A stretch of DNA of 51,041 bases, taken from Vibrio sp. CAU 1672 (GTDB taxonomy: Bacteria > Pseudomonadota > Gammaproteobacteria > Enterobacterales > Vibrionaceae). The notes beneath the pieces were generated by a model. That model was given only the letters and a program-made list of their open reading frames with translations, searched no databases and was not told the DNA's origin. The position numbers were made by a program, and so were the translations under genes. Positions 29,131 to 36,823 of this stretch are shown piece after piece. Each line of letters begins with the position of its first letter. Within the stretch, counting starts at the first letter, position 1. The stretch spans positions 52,049-103,089 of the forward strand of contig NZ_JARHUF010000016.1 in NCBI RefSeq assembly GCF_029223195.1, in the 5' to 3' direction.

Positions 29131-29873
29131 TCATTAGTGAGTTGGCTATTTGTTAGTGTGTCTTCCAGGCGCAGCTTTAACCTTGCCATGGGAGTGCGCA
29201 TATCATGTGCCAGGCCGGTGGTTAAAGATTTAAGCGCAGCTTCCTTTTTGGCCATCTGCTCAATCATAAAATTGAGGTGTATCGCCAGAATATCAAATTC
29301 ATCATGTTGCTGAGAGACCGGCAATTTAACCTGTCGTTCGCCACACAACACGCGGTTCATCGCCTGATTGACTCGCTCCAGACGGCGTAGCACCAGTAAG
29401 GTGAGAAAAAACGCCGCGCCCAGCATTGCGGCAGTAGGCAGTAAGATGCCAGAAAAGATGCTCGGCACCAGTGCGCTGCGATAAGCATCCATGGCGGTTT
29501 GATCGACGGCAACTTCCAACAGGTAATCGGGGCCAAGATAAACGTGCGTGTTATTGGCAGGGAACTGCTGCAAGGGGTAGACACTCGCAGTAAACTGGTT
29601 GGCTTCGCTCAATCGATAGCTGAAATGCGGTAACGTCGACTGTTTGGTTGACAGGATCTGCTGGAAACTCTCGTGGCTGAGGCTGGCGGCAAACTTCAGC
29701 TCAGAGATGTCGTCGTTGATCCGTTGGACCAGTTGCTGGCGGTGAAATGCCTGAGTGTCAGAGTACACCAAGTGAAACACCAGCAGATTGATAATGGTGA
29801 CGATGATAAACAGCGCAAGCAATGTGCGAAAGACCGAGGAGCGGGTGAGGGTATAGTCATCGACGAAGGACAT
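29091..29873 (-). pseudogene. Sensor histidine kinase, 3'-truncated
   Basis: About 260 residues remain from a start at 29873 (MSFVDDYTLTRSS). There is an N-terminal membrane helix, a periplasmic sensor region, a second helix (about 155-180), a HAMP domain, and the phospho-acceptor helix with HDMRTPMARLKLRLE. After QQQAISA the frame enters the reversed PTS gene and ends, so the whole ATP-binding domain is absent. It overlaps the regulator's stop by 17 bases, showing an original regulator-kinase operon. It could at most make a kinase-dead membrane stub. Confidence 0.85.
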
Positions 29874-30530
29874 AACCAGCTCCGCGTACGGTATGCAACA
29901 GGCCACAACAACCCACTTCTTCCAGTTTGCGTCTTAAGTTCGCGATGTGAACGTCAATCACATTGGTTTTCGGGTCAAAATGGTAACTCCAAATCGCTTT
30001 AAACAGCCGCATGCGAGAGACCACCTGTTCACTGTGCTCGATAAAAAACTGGATAAGCTGAAACTCTTTGGGTTGCAGGATGAGTTCATTCTCAGCACAA
30101 AACACTTTGTGGGCCTTCAGGTCGACCGTTAAGCAGTCGTAGCTCAGGGTGTTGGATTGGCTGACTTGGCGATAGGTCCGGTTGATGATGATATCGACCC
30201 GGGCGATTAACTCATCAAGGGCAAAAGGTTTGATCAGGTAGTCGTCACTGCCCGCTTTCAGTCCGTCAACTCTGTCGGCCACGCTATCCATGGCACTGAG
30301 GATCAAAATCGGCACGTCCGGCTCGGTGGCTTTGATCGCCGAGAGTACTTTCATGCCGTCAGATAGGGCAGCATGCGATCCAATACGATCAATTGATACT
30401 CACAGCTTAGTGCCATCATCAGGCCTTTTTTCCCGTCTTCGGCCTGATCAACGGCGTAGCCGTGCTGCTGTAAGCCTTTAGCGACAAACTCACGCGTAGT
30501 ATGATCGTCTTCAATAATCAATAGCTTCAT
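29857..30530 (-). pseudogene. OmpR-family response regulator, frameshifted
   Basis: The start at 30530 (AGGAG upstream) gives a normal receiver N-terminus (MKLLIIEDDHTTREF) with acceptor Asp51 in LIVLDRMLPYL. One base is then missing near 30361-30364: CCCTATCT-GACGGC should read PYLDG. The frame stops after codon 59. The other frame then continues unbroken (GMKVLSAIKATEPDVP) through the rest of the receiver and a full winged-helix DNA-binding domain to 29857. An internal ATG at 30354 could restart a receiver-less fragment. A sequencing error cannot be excluded. Confidence 0.82.
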
Positions 30531-30583
30531 TATTACTCCTTGTTATTATTAGGATTTTACCTAAGGAGAAAAATTGGGAGTAA

Positions 30584-30618
30584 CAAAAAAAACTGGCTCG
30601 CGTGACTAATGCGAGCCA
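30584..30618 (-). terminator. Rho-independent terminator upstream of the broken regulator
   Basis: On the minus strand, a perfect 8-bp stem TGGCTCGC/GCGAGCCA with a 9-base loop is followed by a run of eight bases, mostly T. It lies directly after the stop codon of the gene scrap at 30620, implying that a real gene once ended here. Confidence 0.75.
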
Positions 30619-30619
30619 A

Positions 30620-30739
30620 CTATCGGTTTAAGGGGGAGGAACCGGATTTACACTTCAACGGGCAGTGGGCCCCGACGGCGTTCAACTGCTCAATCACAGC
30701 GGTAACCGGCAGCGAGCTACCGGGCGCTTTCAGTTTTTG
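30620..30739 (-). pseudogene. Remnant of an unidentified gene (C-terminal scrap)
   Basis: A minus-strand frame reads about 39 codons (QKLKAPGSSLPVTAVIEQLN...) to a TAG at 30620, with the terminator just beyond. The same frame continues upstream as PKPEVRYA but is interrupted by a TAG, and stops again soon after. I do not recognise the family. Either an eroded gene or chance coding potential; the terminator favours erosion. Confidence 0.35.
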
Positions 30740-30780
30740 CTAAGCATAGCGTACTTCAGGTTTAGGCTGGGTTGAGGAAA

Positions 30781-30798
30781 GATTAACGATAGTTAATC
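30781..30798. repeat. Inverted repeat similar to the one before the PTS gene
   Basis: A perfect 7-bp inverted repeat GATTAAC/GTTAATC with a GATA spacer. It shares the GATTAA...GTTAATC half-sites with 28527-28544, on the far side of the decayed two-component segment. No T-run follows, so an operator is more likely than a terminator. Confidence 0.4.
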
Positions 30799-30855
30799 GG
30801 CCTTTGTGCTTTGAGCATTAATCCTGCCTTTATGTGTTGGCGTGCAGGGGCGGCT

Positions 30856-31362
30856 TTACTTCAGGTTAATACTGTTCAGCCGTCCCATAAAAGTCAGCAG
30901 TTCCAGGTTGTCTTTGTGAGCTTCCAACAGCGCTTTTTTGGTTTGTGCGTAGGCAGCGAGCTTGCCGTACTTACTGATTGAACGGACGATGGTTTTATAC
31001 TTGTACTCGCCTTTGTCATTAAATACCCGCCACTTGGCGATGTAACAGGTATCACGGTGTTGTGGGTCGGATTGGGTGGGGTTGGGTTTGTGAACAATTT
31101 TGGGTTCAACGCTGTGTGGCAGGCGGGTCATCAGGTAAGGGTCTTTCAGCAGCCGGCGCCAGAACTTGCCCCACATTTCACGCCCGAGTTCATTGCGTAG
31201 TTTGATGGCTTTCTTCAGCCCTTTCTCTTCCCCGATACGAACAAACCCCACGGAGCGATGCAGCACCGTATCATCAGGTGTGTGAATATGGATCTTAAAG
31301 GCCGTTTTCCCTTTTGAGATAAAACGGTGTCCAGTGTTAGTGATCAGATTACTTTTAGGCAT
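30856..31362 (-). CDS. Hypothetical protein, possibly AP2-like DNA-binding
   Basis: A 168-residue basic protein (many Lys and Arg), family not firmly recognised. I see two segments with a strand-strand-strand-helix rhythm: one around residues 18-67 (FKIHIHT...GFVRIGEEKGLKKAIKLRNEL) and one around 107-152 (YIAKWRVFNDKGEYKYK...SISKYGKLAAYAQTKKALLEA). This resembles paired AP2-like integrase DNA-binding repeats. The start at 31362 has no clear ribosome site. It borders the decayed segment and a tRNA-Arg gene, a common integration setting, but no integrase is present. Confidence 0.55.
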   Translation of the reverse strand: MPKSNLITNTGHRFISKGKTAFKIHIHTPDDTVLHRSVGFVRIGEEKGLKKAIKLRNELGREMWGKFWRRLLKDPYLMTRLPHSVEPKIVHKPNPTQSDPQHRDTCYIAKWRVFNDKGEYKYKTIVRSISKYGKLAAYAQTKKALLEAHKDNLELLTFMGRLNSINLK

Positions 31363-31493
31363 AGTACTAAATAATACATTTATTAATAGCTAGAGGGTAA
31401 GCAAGTCTTATCAATAATTAAAGTCACAAAATATAAAACTGTAAATAGCTGGGGGCGATGTGGATGCAGGTGAAGCAGGGAAAGGGGTTAATA

Positions 31494-31532
31494 ACAAAAA
31501 AAAGCCCTAGCTAATAACCGAGCTAAGGCTTT
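31494..31532 (-). terminator. Rho-independent terminator after tRNA-Arg
   Basis: On the minus strand, AAAGCC-T-TAGCT pairs with AGCTA-G-GGCTTT, followed by a T-run. It starts 9 bases after the tRNA's 3' end. Positions 31363-31493 show nothing else that I can name. Confidence 0.8.
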
Positions 31533-31540
31533 GTTGTGTA

Positions 31541-31617
31541 TGGCGCCCTCAGTAGGATTCGAACCTACGACCTGCCCCTTAGGAGGGGGCTGCGCTATCC
31601 AGCTGTGCCATGAGGGC
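31541..31617 (-). tRNA. tRNA-Arg (anticodon CCU)
   Basis: A 77-nt cloverleaf with acceptor GCCCTCA/TGAGGGC, discriminator G and encoded CCA. The anticodon stem GCCCC/GGGGC holds loop CTCCTAA, giving CCU, which reads the rare AGG codon. It lies between the decayed segment and flgT. Confidence 0.95.
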
Positions 31618-31687
31618 GGAATGATTTATGGTGCGCGCTGCATATAATATCTCAGTACACGCTGAACTCAAGCTGTTCTCTGCCAGT

Positions 31688-32821
31688 TCAGAGCATTTTG
31701 TTCATTACATCGCCAATCTGGATGCTTGCGGCAAGATTGGGCTGGTCGATAGTCAGTTCGGCTTCATTCTCATACACACGGGATACTGTCAGGGTTATCT
31801 CACTTTGCGAGACTTTGTTGCGGGGCAGGCCGTGTTGGTCAATAAACGATGCGGTGTGCCACAGGCGCAGTTTGTCGCCTTGTTTAACCCCATGCAAGCG
31901 GCCCAGATCCATGGTGACCGTGTTGCCAAACACCGCCACTACTTCAGGTAGGGTTATTTTACAAGACAGCTCAGATTCCAGATTCAGCATAATATTGCGG
32001 CTGACGCGCAACATCATTTCACCATAGGTGGATGACCAAAAACGTGCGCTGCGGGTGTCAACCTGGCTGGTTTTTGCAAACGGCCAGCGGGCAACTTCAC
32101 GATAGTTTTTGTGGTACACCTCATGTCCGGTTTTACCGTCAAACAGGGTCATCTCCAGGGCAAACTGGCGATTGATCACGTCACTGCCGAGCAGTTTACT
32201 TTCAATGGTGGCGGTCAGATCGGTAATTACACCGCCGATGATGTACTGAGCACCAGTATCCTGTGCGATCATCTTGATCCGCTCCGGATATTGCTTGCTG
32301 ATCGTATAGTCTGTGGTGCCCACTGAGACAAAGCTGCGTGATGTCTGATCCAGCTGGCGGTTGACCACGTTACTGAAGTCGTCACCAACCTGATAAATTT
32401 GTCCCATTACCGCTTGCTGTGGCGAAGCAATGTCGACATTACCGACCAGTATGGTTTTTTTATATTGATCCACGTGGCAACCCGTTGCCGATGGATAGAT
32501 GTCAACGCGGATCTTTACTTCCATTTTGCCGCCGCGTTTGCGCTGTGACTCAACCAGAACGTAACGCACTTCATGATTGGTAAACTGGTATTCATCCCGT
32601 TTTTCTTCCAGTAATGGCATCAGGTTGCTGATGCTGCCAATATCTGCACCTGAAAAGTTTACGGCCTTATAGAGTGCGTCTTCAAGAGCGTGGAGGCGGG
32701 CTGCTTCGTCGGACGACACGATGGTGGCAACACCGGTCACTTCATACCAAGAGGCAAATGCTCTAAAAGGCAGAGCCATTACTAACGTGGTTGTAATTAG
32801 ACTTAAAATAAGTTTTTTCAT
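31688..32821 (-). CDS. flgT: Flagellar assembly protein FlgT (H-ring)
   Basis: A 377-residue periplasmic protein that forms part of the H-ring around the basal body of the sheathed, sodium-driven Vibrio polar flagellum and helps recruit the MotX/Y T-ring. The signal peptide ends near PFRAFA-SWY. The N-terminal region (WYEVTGVATIVSSDEAARLHALEDAL) and the C-terminal beta domain match the family, and 377 residues equals the V. alginolyticus protein. It is divergent from flgO, as in other vibrios. A weak sigma-54-like promoter lies 28 bases upstream. Confidence 0.94.
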   Translation of the reverse strand: MKKLILSLITTTLVMALPFRAFASWYEVTGVATIVSSDEAARLHALEDALYKAVNFSGADIGSISNLMPLLEEKRDEYQFTNHEVRYVLVESQRKRGGKMEVKIRVDIYPSATGCHVDQYKKTILVGNVDIASPQQAVMGQIYQVGDDFSNVVNRQLDQTSRSFVSVGTTDYTISKQYPERIKMIAQDTGAQYIIGGVITDLTATIESKLLGSDVINRQFALEMTLFDGKTGHEVYHKNYREVARWPFAKTSQVDTRSARFWSSTYGEMMLRVSRNIMLNLESELSCKITLPEVVAVFGNTVTMDLGRLHGVKQGDKLRLWHTASFIDQHGLPRNKVSQSEITLTVSRVYENEAELTIDQPNLAASIQIGDVMNKML

Positions 32822-32841
32822 TGATTATGACCATTCAGGTA

Positions 32842-32868
32842 TAAATATTGCTTCATTGATGCCAGTAG
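32842..32868. promoter_or_regulatory. Overlapping candidate promoters of flgT (sigma-54) and flgO (sigma-28)
   Basis: On the minus strand, TGGCAT-CAATG-AAGCA (32864-32849) has the GG-N10-GC spacing of sigma-54 promoters, though its -12 element is imperfect. On the plus strand, TAAA-N15-GCCAGTAG (32842-32868) fits the sigma-28 layout with 5 of 8 matches to GCCGATAA. The two overlap almost completely. Both are weak matches. Confidence 0.35.
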
Positions 32869-32990
32869 AGTTTGGCGGCTTTCACTGGTTTGACAAACAT
32901 GAGAAAGCAAAGACTGTTCCAATAATAGGATTCCTTATCAGGAAACGGTGGTGGAGCAGTGATACCCAAGAATAGCTGGAGAATAACACC

Positions 32991-33629
32991 ATGAAAAGAT
33001 GGCTCGTGGCCGTATCGATGATGACACTGCTGACATCGTGCGCGTACTCACCAATTTATAATGGTAAAGAACCGTATGCCGGGAGCCAGTTCATGCTAAT
33101 GGACAGCCCGAGGCATACCATGGACTTTTTTGTGGAAAGCCTGACAGAAGATCTGATGGTATCGAATACCGGCGTCTCGGCCCGTACACCGATCGCCGTC
33201 ACCTCGTTTGTCGACCTGCAGAACATGGATGCCACCAACTGGCTGGGTAATGCGGTATCAGAAGGGTTTATCCACCAGTTCCAACGGCGTGGTTTTAAAG
33301 TGGTGGACTTTAAAACTACCGGGTCGATTCAGGTTACGCACCAGGGGGATTTTGCTCTCAGCCGTGACTGGCAAGATCTGGCACAGGAGCAGCAGATCCA
33401 ATACGTCCTGACCGGAACAATGTTACGCCAGGACGGAGGGGTGTTGGTGAACGCTCGTGTGGTGGGAATGCAAAGTCGTGTTGTGGTAGCAACCGCACAA
33501 GGCTTCCTGCCGGCTGACCGAATTGGCCGTGACCTGGATACGTTAAATAGTATGCGTACTCAAGATGGGGTACTGATCCGCTCTGACCCAACCATTCGCC
33601 AACCTTATACTGTTATTCTTCGCCCATAG
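32991..33629 (+). CDS. flgO: Flagellar lipoprotein FlgO
   Basis: A 212-residue outer-membrane lipoprotein of the Vibrio H-ring region. The lipobox LTSC gives Cys17. The FlgO-type body is seen from FVESLTEDLMVSNTG through ATNWLGNAVSEGFIHQFQRRGFKVVDFK and YVLTGTMLRQDGGVLVNARVV. In V. cholerae FlgO supports motility and flagellar stability. It is followed 9 bases later by flgP, forming the usual flgOP pair, and is divergent from flgT. Confidence 0.94.
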   Translation: MKRWLVAVSMMTLLTSCAYSPIYNGKEPYAGSQFMLMDSPRHTMDFFVESLTEDLMVSNTGVSARTPIAVTSFVDLQNMDATNWLGNAVSEGFIHQFQRRGFKVVDFKTTGSIQVTHQGDFALSRDWQDLAQEQQIQYVLTGTMLRQDGGVLVNARVVGMQSRVVVATAQGFLPADRIGRDLDTLNSMRTQDGVLIRSDPTIRQPYTVILRP

Positions 33630-33638
33630 GATTTTGTC

Positions 33639-34070
33639 ATGAAAAAGTTGTTATTTATTGTTGCTGCGCTGGTCTTGGTGGGGTGTCAGCCATTACAGCC
33701 GCTGCGACAGGATGAAGTCCTGGTCGCTGTAGGCTATGCCAGTGTGAGTGAGCAAACCGGCCGAACCGTGGAAGAAAAACGGGTACGAGCAATGCGGGCA
33801 TCCAAAATTGATGCGTATCGCGAACTGGCCGAGCAAGTTTATGGCCTGCGCGTAAGTGGCCGGGCTGAGCTTGAAGATCAGCGTTTGGGAGTAGAAACGA
33901 CATCCGGTGCTGTAGATGGTGTGATCCGCGGTGCTGAAGTGGTTCGCAGCTATTTGGTTGAAGACAGCTACGTTACTGAGTTGCGTCTGGATATTCGTAA
34001 AATGGATAAACTGCGTGATTATGGTGAAGTGCAACAAGTGCCGGAGAAACGTCAGCAAACTCTGTTCTAA
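33639..34070 (+). CDS. flgP: Flagellar lipoprotein FlgP
   Basis: A 143-residue lipoprotein with lipobox LVGC (Cys16) and an LPP20-type fold (AVGYASVSEQTG, MRASKIDAYRELAEQVYGLRVSG, then DGVIRGAEVVRSYLVEDSYVTELRLDI). FlgP forms the outer part of the H-ring in Vibrio and the basal disk in Campylobacter. It is coupled to flgO. The 96 bases between it and the end of flgN show no strong hairpin that I can identify. Confidence 0.94.
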   Translation: MKKLLFIVAALVLVGCQPLQPLRQDEVLVAVGYASVSEQTGRTVEEKRVRAMRASKIDAYRELAEQVYGLRVSGRAELEDQRLGVETTSGAVDGVIRGAEVVRSYLVEDSYVTELRLDIRKMDKLRDYGEVQQVPEKRQQTLF

Positions 34071-34166
34071 CTGGCGTGAATTTGCGATCCAAATAGTGAT
34101 GTTAAGCGGCTGGGGGGAAACTTCTGGTCGCTTTTTTTGTCCAGGTTAGCCATGATCAATAACTAG

Positions 34167-34592
34167 TTAAGCTTTGATATTGGTGCCTAAGGTCGAAATG
34201 GTGTGGGTTTTACCCCCGGCATTGTACGTCATGCCGACTTTTCCATGCGTTCGCTGCAGCATGTTATTGAGCTTATTAAAGCTCAGTTGGGCCCGGTTAA
34301 GGGATTCACCATTGACTTGGTTTACCTGCTGGCAGTCAAGAATGATCGACTGGATTTGATCCACGATCTGATGCAGCTGTGCATCTTCGGTCAGTTGAGC
34401 AACATGAGGATGAGAGGCAATACGCTGATCAGTGCTTCTTAGCTGAGCAATGAGCGTCATTTTCTCTTTGGCTATCTTTTCGATCTCGGTTGCTACACGC
34501 GAGGTGATAGCTTGGGTTTCTTTGTTCAGCAATTGAGAAAGTGCTTTTGCATTTTCCAATTGAAAATTAACCAGATCGACGAGTGCTGCCAT
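34167..34592 (-). CDS. flgN: Flagellar export chaperone FlgN
   Basis: A 141-residue, mostly helical cytosolic chaperone that delivers hook-filament junction proteins FlgK and FlgL (both encoded in this window) to the flagellar export gate. Heptad-like helices run from residue 1 to about 115, with a polar tail. Sequence conservation is low in this family, so the call leans on size, helicity and position directly after flgM on the same strand. Confidence 0.9.
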   Translation of the reverse strand: MAALVDLVNFQLENAKALSQLLNKETQAITSRVATEIEKIAKEKMTLIAQLRSTDQRIASHPHVAQLTEDAQLHQIVDQIQSIILDCQQVNQVNGESLNRAQLSFNKLNNMLQRTHGKVGMTYNAGGKTHTISTLGTNIKA

Positions 34593-34628
34593 AATTACTA
34601 TTTACCTAAGCTTACAGCTCTGTTCGCT

Positions 34629-34937
34629 TTAGCCTTGTAATTCTTGTTCAAACTTAATCATGTTGTCAGCCAGTTTTTCTGGATCCACTTTGTAAGAACC
34701 ATTACTAATGGCTTCTTTGATCGCTGCAACTTTTGCGCTGTCATACGCAGGAGAAGCGGCCATGTCCTGATGCATCTGGCTAACGGCTTTACCTTGTCGG
34801 CTCAACGACACAGCATCCTGTTTTGCTGTGGTTTTTTTTGATTCTGTACTGGTAGTGGTACTCGAATCATTACGAGCAGGAGCGCGACTGGTCGTCGTCA
34901 TCATCTGTCCTGAACGTATGTTATCTATACCTGCCAT
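34629..34937 (-). CDS. flgM: Anti-sigma-28 factor FlgM
   Basis: A 102-residue protein that binds and blocks sigma-28 (FliA) until it is exported through the finished hook. The N-terminus (MAGIDNIRS) is the export-signal region. A Ser/Thr-rich disordered stretch follows to about residue 50. The C-terminal helical FliA-binding part has KVAAIKEAISNGSYKVDPEKLADNMI, the family hallmark. It is transcribed from its own sigma-28 promoter just upstream, giving negative feedback. Confidence 0.95.
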   Translation of the reverse strand: MAGIDNIRSGQMMTTTSRAPARNDSSTTTSTESKKTTAKQDAVSLSRQGKAVSQMHQDMAASPAYDSAKVAAIKEAISNGSYKVDPEKLADNMIKFEQELQG

Positions 34938-34977
34938 ATTTAACCTTTAAACTCGTATTGTAGGAATGGTATCCAAG

Positions 34978-35004
34978 CTATCGGCCAAATATCAGAGAAC
35001 TTTA
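34978..35004 (-). promoter_or_regulatory. Sigma-28 promoter of flgM-flgN
   Basis: On the minus strand, TAAA, exactly 15 bases, then GCCGATAG. This matches the sigma-28 consensus TAAA-N15-GCCGATAA at 11 of 12 positions. It lies about 40 bases before the flgM start and explains FlgM feedback on its own sigma factor. Confidence 0.88.
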
Positions 35005-35063
35005 GCCATTTTTTGCATTTATATGCTTTGCTTTGTCATCAGGGCTAAACCGCTGAGCGAGAG

Positions 35064-35810
35064 CTAAAATGTGATAGTGATTTCAGCAATATCGGTGACA
35101 ATTCCCTCTATTATACGCTGAGTCTTATCATTTTTCACCCTGACTTGCTCTCCGGCACTGCCATCTTGCAGCGCAGTACCCTGAGTGATGATCGTCATGC
35201 CGGCTTTAACGGCTTTAATTGTAACTTTCTCGTTCCGGCAAACCACGCATACATCGTTACGCTCGACGACATCACCCAGTCTGACGTTGCGTTTCAGCTT
35301 TGCTCCGACCACATGGCGGAAATCAGTAAAGCCCTGTTTGCGATAGCGCTGCAACTCGATCATTGAAGTGGTGACATCGTTTGCGCTGATGATCTCGCCA
35401 CGGGTCAGCGGCCGGGTAGAAACAATCATGGGCACCGAAATCGACAGGCGGACAGGCACATAGACTCTCCAGTCATCGGCGGGGCACTCGACCAGCACGT
35501 TGATATTGCTGCGCGTATTATTGGTCGAGGATGCTGAGGTAACCAGGGGCTCCGGGCAGTCAGTGGCTTTGATACGTGGATCAATATTTGCCGCATTGAC
35601 CGTTAAATTACTTCCCTCAGGCTGGGTGACCGTGGTTAGAATGTGTTGTTCTGCGGCGGATTGTATTTGCTCGATCTGAGATTCTGTTGCCGAATAGGTA
35701 AAAAAACTAAACATACTGAGCAAAATGCCGATAGAATTAGCGTACTTTGTAATTAACGCTCTACGTATAATCATGGTTGATGGTGTGGATACAAATTTTA
35801 AAAACGCCAT
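35064..35810 (-). CDS. flgA: Flagellar P-ring assembly protein FlgA
   Basis: A periplasmic chaperone for P-ring (FlgI) assembly. The C-terminal SAF domain starts STRPLTRGEIISANDVTTSMIEL and ends GIVTDIAEITITF, complete. The start is uncertain: 35810 (about 248 residues) is chosen because AGAGA lies seven bases upstream. Met codons at 35885, 35837 and 35774 share the frame. A hydrophobic signal segment (SIGILLSMFSFFTYSA) is present in each case. It is divergent from cheV. Confidence 0.85.
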   Translation of the reverse strand: MAFLKFVSTPSTMIIRRALITKYANSIGILLSMFSFFTYSATESQIEQIQSAAEQHILTTVTQPEGSNLTVNAANIDPRIKATDCPEPLVTSASSTNNTRSNINVLVECPADDWRVYVPVRLSISVPMIVSTRPLTRGEIISANDVTTSMIELQRYRKQGFTDFRHVVGAKLKRNVRLGDVVERNDVCVVCRNEKVTIKAVKAGMTIITQGTALQDGSAGEQVRVKNDKTQRIIEGIVTDIAEITITF

Positions 35811-35885
35811 ACTGTTTCTCTGATATTTAGTTGCCATGGGTAGAGTAGCATTTATAACCAAAAAGTTTGAGATGGAGATGAGCAT

Positions 35886-36812
35886 ATGACGGGGATTCTT
35901 GACTCAGTGAATCAGCGTACGCAACTCGTCGGACAGAATCGACTGGAGCTTTTAACGTTCCGGTTGATGGGACGACAGCGTTACGGGATTAACGTATTCA
36001 AAGTCAAAGAAGTATTGCAGTGTCCTAAGCTGACTTCGATGCCAAACCTACACCCGCTGGTCAAAGGTGTCGCTCATATCCGTGGCCATACCGTGTCAGT
36101 GATTGATTTGAGCTTGGCAATTGGTGGTCGTCCTACGACGGATCTGGAAAAGTGTTTTGTGGTGATTGCGGAATTTAACCGTACCATCCAGGCATTTTTG
36201 GTCAGCTCGGTTGAACGTATCATCAATATGAACTGGGAAGCGATCCTGCCGCCACCAGATGGGGCGGGCAAGGCGCACTACCTGACCGCAGTGACCAATA
36301 TTGATAATGAGTTGGTCGAGCTTATTGACGTAGAGAAAATTCTGGCTGAAATTGCGCCAGTTGATGAAAGTATCGATGCATCGATTGGTGAATCGATCTC
36401 TGAAGTTGAGCAGGCGAAACCGATTGTACGCCGCATCCTGATTGCGGATGATTCGACCGTTGCACGCCGCCAGGTGGAACGAGCCATCACTTCTATCGGC
36501 TTTGATGTGATTTCAGTCAAAGACGGCAAAGAGGCGTATAACACCCTGGTCGAGATGGCCAAAGAGGGCAGTATCCACGATCAAATCTCTTTGGTGATTT
36601 CTGACATTGAAATGCCGGAGATGGATGGCTATACACTGACCGCTGAAATTCGCAGAAATGCAGATCTTAAGGATCTTTATGTTATCCTTCACTCTTCCCT
36701 GAGTGGGGTCTTTAACCAGGCAATGGTTGAGCGCGTCGGCGCCAATAGCTTCATTGCCAAATTTAACCCAGATGAGTTGGGGAACGCGGTTAAATCTGCA
36801 TTAACTGAATAA
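35886..36812 (+). CDS. cheV: Chemotaxis coupling protein CheV
   Basis: A 308-residue cytosolic adaptor that links receptors to the CheA kinase. A CheW-like domain covers about residues 15-160 (FRLMGRQRYGINVFKVKEVL). A response-regulator receiver domain covers about 183-305 with acceptor Asp in SDIEMPEMDGY. It leads directly into cheR, 11 bases apart. The pair sits between flgA and flgB, the normal Vibrio order. GGAG precedes the start. Confidence 0.96.
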   Translation: MTGILDSVNQRTQLVGQNRLELLTFRLMGRQRYGINVFKVKEVLQCPKLTSMPNLHPLVKGVAHIRGHTVSVIDLSLAIGGRPTTDLEKCFVVIAEFNRTIQAFLVSSVERIINMNWEAILPPPDGAGKAHYLTAVTNIDNELVELIDVEKILAEIAPVDESIDASIGESISEVEQAKPIVRRILIADDSTVARRQVERAITSIGFDVISVKDGKEAYNTLVEMAKEGSIHDQISLVISDIEMPEMDGYTLTAEIRRNADLKDLYVILHSSLSGVFNQAMVERVGANSFIAKFNPDELGNAVKSALTE

Positions 36813-36823
36813 AAGAGACATTA

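Noticed and set aside
30856..31362. Naming this protein an iron-citrate transporter component, a label I recall on similar Vibrio proteins
   Set aside because: It has no signal peptide, no periplasmic binding-protein fold signs, and is strongly basic. The label appears to be a propagated error.
28663..31540. A genomic island or prophage between gltX and tRNA-Arg
   Set aside because: No integrase, no att-like duplication of the tRNA end and no phage genes were seen. The content looks like decay of resident genes.
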